From contig OX637796.1 in the NCBI GenBank assembly GCA_951802425.1, positions 310,001-374,000 on the forward strand: a stretch of DNA of 64,000 nucleotides, given 5' to 3'. The stretch's first letter is position 1; each line of letters opens with the position of its first letter. Shown here piece by piece: positions 57,015 through 64,000 of this stretch. This stretch comes from Clavaria fumosa (lineage: Eukaryota > Basidiomycota > Agaricomycetes > Agaricales > Clavariaceae). Under the pieces are notes generated by a model. It saw only the letters and a program-made list of their open reading frames with translations, was not told the DNA's origin and made no database searches. Position numbers and translations under genes: made by a program.

Positions 57015-59640
57015 TAGGGCTGGCCATATACGGTTACATTATTTCAGTGCAAGATATTTAATATAACTGTACCCTATGGGAGGTTATGGTAAGTGTATAA
57101 TAACCATAGTCATAGTTTAACTCCAACATAACCTATGTGTAACTGTATTATAACCTTAATCAAGTACACACATCCCTAAGAAACTCAATGTCATCTCCCC
57201 GCCCTTCCTTCAACCACTCTTTTGTGCAGACTGTCAATGCAGCAGTGGATGCTGTCATGGATGAGCGAGCATCTGATATTGTTTGTCTGCAACTGGAAAA
57301 TAGGTGCTCTACTGAAATACTTACCCCAGGAATGCAGAGAATATCACGCGCAATGTGTCCAAGAATTGGGAATTCAATTTCGTGGGCCTAGGGAGATGAT
57401 CAGTTTCGTTTGAGATAGAAAAGGAAGAGCTGACCTTCCACCAGATTAAAGGATTCGAGCCCTGGTACGGAAAAATGCCACTGAAGTAGCAATCGAGTTC
57501 TGTTGTGAGACGCAATGCGGAGGTCTCACTCGCCATGACCTCAGCGAAGATGGATGGTTTGTGTTTGGGGCGAGGCTGCGCAACTGGGGGAGTGCCATGT
57601 TCTTCATGATAGAGAGTGTATAAGTGCTCAAGAAGTACCTTGGCCTGAATAGGGATTTGGGCCAGGTACTTCTTGTTCTCGAAGTGTTTCAGCCGAAAGC
57701 TGGGGTGGAGAACTGGACGAATTTCAGCAGCCAACAAATGTGAAAGAGAGTTCTCACCTGTGCCGAGCAAAGGGAAATCCGATTTGAGGGCCTTATTAAT
57801 GTAGATCCTCAACTTTGCAAGACAGGCTTCAAATGCGGCTCTCAGATCAGCAAAATGGGGGTCGGCATCTGTATCCATTGAATTGATGACGGAGACGAGC
57901 TGTTTCTCCACACGTTTATAAAGTGGAAGTATTTTCGGCAGCGTTGGTTCGTCTGCCTTCGACAGCTCAAGACAAACTTTGTAGAAAATCTATGGGATAC
58001 AAGTCAACACAGATTTAGCTGATGATGCTCAAAGTACCTCAAGTGAGTTGCAGAATTTTTCAAGAACTTCCCAGTCGCTCTCGGTGAGTGTGTACATCCG
58101 CTTCTTCCTCTTGGCAGCTGTAGCCTTTTTACCAGTGCGTCCTGCATCCATTTGCGCGATCCAGTGGTTGATAGCCTAGCAAGAATGTCAGCGATAAGCA
58201 TTCAAAAGATATGTTGGCAGTGTACCAGTTTCAACTTAAGTGCCCGATCCATTTCGAAGTATGCTGTATTCCACTGGACCTTCATGGCCTTAACAAGGAC
58301 AAGATGGTTGACGTCATTGGGGCAGAGTTGTTGGATGAATTTCAGCATTTGTGTTCGGTGAGGATTGGAGCGCAAAATGTAAACGAGCAAAGTGTGGAGC
58401 TTTAAAACGCATTAGAAATGACAAAATGCAAGAGGTAGAAAGACAGCACCTTGCAATATGGTCCCTGAAGCCCCTTACGTCGCACCTTTGTTGCAGATTG
58501 ATCACCCTCATTGCTGCTGTCTTGGGGAAGCTCATCGTCACTCGTTTCATCGCCGCTATCGCTTTCCGGTGTCTCTGGGTCAAGAGCCTTGCCAGACTGG
58601 AGTGCAGCTGCTTCTGCTTCTTGTTCTTGCACAGCAGGATTGTCTGTGGGGTCATATGTGATGGGAAACCCCTTAGCAGCTAGGCAGTAGTCTTCTTTAT
58701 CAGGCTGCGGCATAGCTTCGAGTACAGCAAATATTTCTCTATTCACACCTTTAGAAATGATTAAAGCATGAACAAAGCGGACTGACTGTACACAAATGTG
58801 CAGACTGTGTTGGCTGCATCCAATCCTGATATTATCGGCACTGATCCAGAGGCTGTGGGCCTTCAAGACACGCTTACAGAAGGCCCGATTGATGACATTG
58901 TTGACCGAAGCGTTATCGTGACCATGGGCAGCTAAGTGGACATGACAACATGAGTGAAAGGAACAAAATTGAGAAGGAGAAACATATCTTTTTTGTTACA
59001 CCACGTTTCTTCATCGATTCAAACATCAGTTTGCCAACTGTGGCGCCTGTGTGATCACCATCAAGGTGAATCAGGTCGAGCACTGTTTCCACAAGACACC
59101 AGTCATCGTTGATCCAAAATCCAACAACACCGTTGTAAGCATAAACGGAGTTCTTGCTTGTCCACATGTCACTTGTGATGCCAACCTTTGACTTCAAGGA
59201 CTGGATGGTCAACCAGTCAGACGAATTCACAAGCCCTTGGCGAAGCTCACCTTGATCTCACTTGTGATTGAGGTCGAGATGGAGGAGTGCAACATGTCCA
59301 GATTGCGACGGACAGTGTGGTGTGACGGGAGTTCAGGCTTTTCAGCAAATATTTTGAAGAGGTCAATTACCCCCTTACCTTCCCCAAAACGGAATGGGAG
59401 GTCATCACAAATTACAGCCTTCACAAATCGCTCACGAAAAAGAATTTTAGTGTAGGTCTGTTGGGGGTTCCGAATGCCCCTCTGTGTAAAATCAAGCATC
59501 AGTTTCTGTTGTCCTGCAAGACTGCCGGCTGGCTCATCAATGTCGAGCACAACTTGAATGCCCTTCTTCTCTGCACCAAAGTCTTTGGTAGCTGGTCGCC
59601 CTTTACAGATATTGGTGTGTGAAGTGAAGTTTGTTGAGAT
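57015..59640 (-). mobile_element. hAT transposon hAT1, 3' end intact, 5' end lost
   Basis: The 3' terminus reads TAGGGCTGGCCATATACGG on the plus strand at 57015, a hAT-type end with subterminal ATAACC / TAACTGTA words. The transposase gene follows (57160-59636) and is broken at 59640/59641, where the hAT2 terminus begins. The other terminus is not in the window. Confidence 0.8.
57160..59636 (-). pseudogene. hAT transposase (hAT1), BED end to C-terminal dimerisation domain
   Basis: Several exons: BED-finger remainder TSHTNICKGRPATKDFG, then NLDMLHSSISTSITSE, a 1-nt frameshift near 59237, LTIQSLKSKVGITSDMWTSK with the first catalytic Asp, a canonical intron (about 58999-58935), GHDNASVNNVINRAFCKRVL with the second Asp, CSQHSLHI of the insertion-domain zinc motif, an acidic loop (PESDSGDETSDDELPQ), and the hAT dimerisation segment NPLIWWK / FPILGHIARDILCIPG / VSISVEHLFSSCRQTISDAR. 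Stop TGA at 57162-57160. The C-terminus is complete, the N-terminus is missing, and the frameshift kills it. Confidence 0.85.
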
Positions 59641-59820
59641 TAGGGCTGTCCACCGTAACCGTATACGGTTACGGCCGTACACTTTACGGACAACATACGG
59701 TTGCAGGAGAGTGATCTCCGTCCCCGTATGCATGACGATTGAGCCTCGACGGTACGGAACGGCTAATCAGATGGCCGTATTGGGCCGTATTGCGGTATAC
59801 GGTACATGCTCCATTTGTAT

Positions 59821-61271
59821 CTAATCAACTTGCTCCTGAAGAGCACCCTGAGTGAGCCGCAGCTGCTGCTTCACTAACATTAGTGTCCGAATTGTGTCAG
59901 GCTTGAGACTAGCACGCCGTAGTGATATTGTGTCCCTGCCTCCCGAAAAAATACGCTTGACAGCGACAGCTGAGCCTGCAATAGACTTAGTGTTGCTCTG
60001 GATGAAGGAAATATGATATTACTTCACCTGGAATTGCGAGAATGTCAAGGGCCAATTGCGAAAGGTTGGGAAACTGAGCTCGACGCCCCACCCACCATTG
60101 GATTGGGTTGCACATGCAAAAGTCTTCAAGTGGTAGTTTCCAGAACTCCTCAAGCTCATTCGCAGTAGTTCTTGCAATTTTGCGGTAACGTGAAGTAAAG
60201 TCGACCCTCTGGGGTGAGCCTGGCATCAGAGCAGCTGGTACTTGGAAAGGGGCAGGGGCAGGGGCAGGGGCAGGGGCAGGGGCAGGGGCAGGGGCAGGGG
60301 CACTAGCAGTAGGCATAGATCGAGTCGAGTATTTGGTCCGGTAGTACGTCTCCAGTTGCCGCCTTGATTCTTCAACATATTCTTGCATATCAGGATCGTC
60401 CTCCGCATCAGCTTTTAAGCCCTCATATGAAATCCGTGGATCAAGTACTGCGAAGCTGCTGGTGAGTAATCTCATCATAGTAGAGGCAGTAAGGGTCTCA
60501 CGAGATGACCATATATAATATGGTGATTCGTCAAACTTGTAATAGTAGTCACTGAGCTTCCGATGTGCATTGATGAGTGCCGTCCGGAAGCGAGGTGGAG
60601 CTGAATCTGGAAGAGATGCAAGGTCATCGCGAAGCTGTTCCTGCAAGCCCCGAAAGATCGCATGTGTTGACGAGAGCGTGGCCTGCTTTGTTGCTGACAT
60701 TTGTGTTGTTGCAGATCTGAATTTCTTGAGCCAGCCAGTCACGAGCCGGATTGCCTCCCAGTCCTCTGTTAAAAGCTCGAATTGCCGTAAATCACGAGTC
60801 TTGCCTACAAAGTCATCAATAATTTGTTGATAATCAAGAGCACGCCCTTCAGAAGAGTCCAGTTGCAATGCTATTGAATGACTGGTATAGGGATGCCACG
60901 GTCCGGTTAAGTCCGGTTCAGGGCCAATTTTTTCGAACCCCGAACTGGACTTTAGGTCCAGTTCAGGCCAAATTCTGAACCTTGAACCTGAGTTCGGTCC
61001 AAGTCCGGTTCGTTGGACCGGACTTTTACCAAATAAGGTAATGGTTCACCCAAATTTGGACTTCTGAACCTCAATTTTGGTTCGGTTCACCCACTTGGCT
61101 GAACCTGAACCTCATTTTTGGTTCGGTCCAGTCCAGTTCAGGTTCGAACCAAAGTTCAGAACCGAACCGTGGCATCCCTAGACTGGTAAAGATTGCCAAC
61201 TCACGTAACATCTGGTGGGTCGATGACCACGTCGTCCTCGCTATCTCCCTTGCCAACGACGTCGTCTCCAT
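59821..61271 (-). pseudogene. hAT transposase (hAT2) C-terminal half, interrupted by a MITE
   Basis: Visible order: WSSTHQMLRELAIFTS (61235-61181), MITE, then HSIALQLDSSEGRALDYQQI (from 60887), TEDWEAIRLVTGWLKKFRSA, a helical region, a proline/alanine linker encoded by a GGGGCA hexanucleotide run (60247-60302), and the dimerisation domain ELEEFWKLPLEDF, FPNLSQLALDILAIP. A GTGAAG...TTGCAG intron (about 60029-59978) joins GSAVAVKRIFSGGRDTISLR, ending at TAG 59823-59821. N-terminal BED finger and first Asp are absent. No stop in the remaining main exon. Confidence 0.85.
60888..61180. mobile_element. hAT-type MITE (293 bp) with perfect 8-bp TSD, inside hAT2
   Basis: Ends TAGGGATGCCACGGTCCGG and GAACCGTGGCATCCCTA are inverted repeats; flanks are GACTGGTA on both sides (60880-60887 and 61181-61188). 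The interior is packed with GGTTCGG / CCGAACC and AGTCCGG words. No ORF. It falls in a coding exon of hAT2 and is the youngest layer of the stack. Confidence 0.95.
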
Positions 61272-61324
61272 CCACCTTTCCCTCTACTGCTCTGACGCCT
61301 CAACCTAGATAGTTTTATGTATTC

Positions 61325-62992
61325 ATGTGTAACATCGACCCCCCGACAGTGCATATGAGGCTCGTGCATGGCTGGGTCGCCCATTCTGAACGACCTGCTC
61401 AGTGTGGTTTGAAGTACGGGCGTTTTCGTGGACTTGATCGCCGAGACTGTCTCTGTCCCACTACCTCGGCATCACCCGAAGCAGTTTATTTGTCTATATT
61501 TTTACTTCTTACCCCCGTCCACCACCAACTCATGTCGTTGTGTCTCGACGACAGGGTTGAAGTCCGGTCGGGATTGCTACTCAGCCCAGAAGGCTACGTC
61601 ACTGCTATTCACGACAACCTCAGAATCTCTGTCCATGTTCCACAGTTGGATGAAGTCATCGACATACTCGAGTCCGAGCTCAGGAGAAAGTTCAAGCCCG
61701 GTGATTTTGTGAGGGTGCTGGAAGGCATTCATCGTGATAAATCGGGCTTCGTCACGCTGGTTGATGAAGGTAGAGCCTGGATTTACCAACCAAGAGGTGC
61801 AGGCAATGAAGTAAGTCATGTTTTCATTGATGGTCCGATTGACATGACGCCATTTGGGACAGTGCGAAGTCCTGCTTACGACAATTGACTGGGTGCGACT
61901 CGGCGAGCGGGTGGATGTAGACGTGCATCCAGATCTGACAAACCTCAAACGGGACGAAATGTACACAGGGTTCGATCCGTACCGGCACATGGAGGTGCAA
62001 ATCATATCAGGTCTGCACAAGGCTCTGCACGGTACCGTGCTAGGAAGCCGAGAGACCAAGGATGGAAAGGCGATGGTGGATGTGGTGTTGGACTTGGTGG
62101 ATGCACGTCCGCTTGTCGCACTGGCAATGGAGGACGTGGTGGAGCATTTGTAAGTGATAATGAGTCAATTGGTCCCTCTACTCATTATTATTCAGTATTG
62201 GCCTTCCTCTTCCTCGTGCACAGTGGATTCCGGAGCGTAGATACCTTGCCACGATGTCCCCCCCCCCCGTTCCTATTGCAATGCGCTCCACAACACTGCC
62301 TTTGCTGGATCCAGAGGAGGATGTGCTTCGTCCAAAGCCAGCGCTCCCTGAATAGTTGGCGACAAGCAAGCTTGAAGAGTTGGCGACAAGCGAGCCTGAA
62401 GAGTTGGCGACAAGCGAGCCTCAAGAAGCACCGCCAATTCCTGGTAAGTGTCTCTAAATGCTTCGTCTCTAGATGCTTCCTTCGCGGACACTTACGCGTA
62501 CTTTCAGGTGCTTGGCTCCTCAACAGGAGACTTATTGGGCGGCGCTTAGACGTTCGCATCAAAGGAACGGTCCCTTTCTTTCATCGAGGCAGATACGAGA
62601 ACCAATCTGGCTTCGTCGTGCTAGACTCCATACCCTCAAATCTCGAAAGTTCAGTTGAGGTGAGGATGGGCTACGAGCAAAACCGACTTCGATTTCGGGT
62701 GTGCCACCTCTTGCCGGAGCAGGCAACGGAGCGCCCACTCCCTGCTCACATGCAGGCCAACAGCCCACCAGCTAGTGCCCATGCTATAACATCCACTCCA
62801 AATGAATGCGTCATCATCATCGGACCAGACGCCTATGGGATAACAACTCTAATCAGGTATTATGGCCTCGTGCTCCCTAGTCCTGATCCGAACCTGGGAT
62901 TGATTGCTTTGATGGAGGTTTGGCCTCCCCGCTGGTTAGAAGCTTGTTACTTTCCTGTTAACTCTTTGTGCCATTCTTCCATGATGTAGGCC
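61325..62992 (+). pseudogene. Spt5/KOW-domain-like protein, one nonsense codon
   Basis: Four exons: to about 61810, 61863 to about 62150, 62199 to about 62443 and 62507-62992. A KOW-like stretch FKPGDFVRVLEGIHRDKSGF (61695-61754) and YTGFDPYRHMEVQIISGLHK (61960-62019) are typical of the amplified Spt5-like family in mushrooms; CVIIIGPDAYGITTLIRYYG is its usual C-terminus. True Spt5 binds RNA polymerase II; for these copies the role is unknown. The NGN-containing N-terminal half is not present. A 24-bp unit (GAAGAGTTGGCGACAAGCGA and the next four bases) is tandemly repeated at 62354-62424, and its first copy has TAG (62359-62361) where GAG is expected, ending the frame. Confidence 0.7.
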
Positions 62993-63578
62993 AATTGCAT
63001 CATGTATTCATGCTAGTGTACTATACTGCAACTGAATGGATTTGCGGTTGACCTGTGCTATGCTAGGTAGTCATTTGGATCTTCCCACCCTCACTGCGCT
63101 GGGGGGGCGGCGATGTGTGATGAAAGCAGTGTTCTGAGGTTTGCGGTTTCTCATGGTGATCCGTGTTAATCGGCTTTAAGTGATCGTACTCTCATCCTCA
63201 CAGGCTACTGAACCGGGCTCGAGCAAGCCTCGCCTCAAGGTTCTGCGGCAATAGAGGAGATCCAAATATTCAAGAGCGGCACCTTTACAGTCGAGAAAAG
63301 TATGACGAAAAATCCAACTGCCGCTTTTATTCCACCAGTTGCTCGCCCATCGCCCAAGAAGTGGCTCGTGACCCAGGTCGGAGACGGAGAGAGCCAACCC
63401 AGTCCGGCCAAGAAACCTGTAGTCACGGCTCGTCCATTTTCCATTGCGCTCAGGCTACTCGCGAACTTGTTGTACAGGGTGATCCAGTGAGTCCGATTCA
63501 GCACACCAAATGTAGTTCAACCTGAATCAGGGTTGCTAGATCATTCTTCTCACTCTCACCATCGGTTATTTAATCCTG
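62993..63578. other. No confident gene
   Basis: Both strands are open for about 70-90 codons at 63235-63504, and a GTGAGT...CTAG intron-like segment lies at 63488-63539, so an exon is possible on the plus strand, but no motif is recognised. Confidence 0.3.
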
Positions 63579-63728
63579 GAGGGCTGCTTGTTTGGGAACG
63601 GCGAGCGTACGGGCAACGTAGACCTTGTCAACTTCGCCCTGAACTACACGCAGGGCATCCACCCAAATCTTAACTTCAGTGATCTCCAAACCGTCTTCGA
63701 CACCGTCGTTCAATGCAATGACCTTCCA
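63579..63728 (+). pseudogene. LEU4: Fragment of 2-isopropylmalate synthase
   Basis: Fifty codons read [20 protein letters not shown], then [16 protein letters not shown] and VVQCNDLP, the very conserved segment of alpha-isopropylmalate synthase (first step of leucine synthesis) around the GNGERTGN motif of the HMGL-like catalytic barrel. One residue (Leu of ALNLYTQG) is deleted. Upstream and downstream sequence is unrelated to the enzyme, so this is a captured or decayed exon fragment, not a gene. Confidence 0.85.
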
Positions 63729-64000
63729 TTTTCCTGTGACGCCACTTCACATACTCCTGTCTGCCTTCGCCAACGGAGGCAAGAATCCAACTCCAAAAGG
63801 CTTTAAAAACGGTGCCGCGCCAATCTCGATGTCCCTCTACTCGCGCATGGACTCACAGTTCGAAAATTGTTCTGTTTCTCATGGTTCTAACGACGGACAG
63901 ACAGTACCGCACTACTCTAGTTCGTGTCATCCGAGGTGAGGTCGATAATGTCCTGTTTATCCACTAAACCGGCTGACTGCATGTCGTCATACTTCATACA
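63729..64000. other. No gene recognised
   Basis: CpG-containing sequence after the isopropylmalate synthase fragment. A plus-strand frame (63679-63939) with [18 protein letters not shown] is open but unrecognised. Confidence 0.3.

Larger units (their letters stand above)
59641..61310 (-). mobile_element. hAT transposon hAT2 (3' part), inserted in hAT1
   Basis: The 3' terminus is at 59641 (TAGGGCTGTCCACCGTAACC on the plus strand), with a self-complementary CCGTAACCGTATACGG subterminal region. The transposase C-terminal half occupies 59821 to about 61271. The 5' part has been lost next to the Spt5-like gene. The element interrupts the hAT1 N-terminal coding region. Confidence 0.75.

Noticed and set aside
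57015..57180. TAGGGCTGGCC block as a separate MITE next to hAT1
   Set aside because: Its position directly after the hAT1 stop codon and its orientation fit better as the hAT1 3' terminus.

Overview
The window looks like repeat-dense nuclear DNA of an Agaricomycete fungus (Basidiomycota); a Boletales-type ectomycorrhizal genome would fit, but the genus cannot be fixed from sequence alone. The reasons are short (about 47-58 bp) GT-AG introns, several protein families that are amplified in mushroom-forming fungi (Tet/JBP-like 2-oxoglutarate oxygenases, Spt5/KOW-like proteins, zinc-finger hypothetical proteins), and an almost complete absence of ordinary single-copy genes. Family assignments come from motif recognition by eye, without database searches.

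Layout. 1-5.6 kb: a Ty3/Gypsy remnant (minus strand) running off the left edge and abutting the N-terminal half of a Tet/JBP-like gene, then the 3' part of a LINE with RNase H. 5.6-7.2 kb: a decayed zinc-finger gene. 7.2-12.9 kb: satellites, minisatellites and MITEs, including a 102-bp in-frame tandem repeat and a 400-bp hAT-type MITE with a perfect 8-bp target duplication. 12.9-15.2 kb: a truncated Ty1/Copia element. 15.4-20.6 kb: hypothetical gene remnants and a nearly intact 2-oxoglutarate/Fe(II) oxygenase gene. 21-29 kb: a composite island flanked by a roughly 0.5-kb inverted repeat, holding a gene split by a 1.46-kb LTR-like element, which itself carries a complete 1,520-bp gag-only LTR retrotransposon (TR-GAG type) with TSD, PPT and intact ORF. 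31.8-33.3 kb: a 1.56-kb nearly perfect palindrome. 33.4-36.4 kb: palindromic satellite arrays.

42.4-55.7 kb is the most coherent part: a multi-exon gene with a ParB-like GxGxQHRxxAL signature (plus strand), a convergent very large multi-exon gene of unknown function (minus strand), and a truncated second copy of the ParB-like gene (minus strand). Arrays of short palindromes with one shared core (10-nt arms GCATATCGTA / TACGATATGC around 4 nt) lie upstream of, between and inside an intron of these genes, and again at 33-36 kb. A ParB-like protein next to arrays of palindromes recalls ParB/parS; this is a hypothesis, not a result.

57.0-61.3 kb is a nested hAT transposon stack (hAT2 inserted in hAT1, a MITE with 8-bp TSD inserted in hAT2). 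61.3-63.0 kb is an Spt5/KOW-like gene with one nonsense codon, followed by a 50-codon fragment of 2-isopropylmalate synthase. Throughout, CpG-rich young segments alternate with CpG-depleted old ones, and several nonsense codons are TGA where CGA or TGG is expected, pointing to cytosine-methylation decay or RIP-like mutation.
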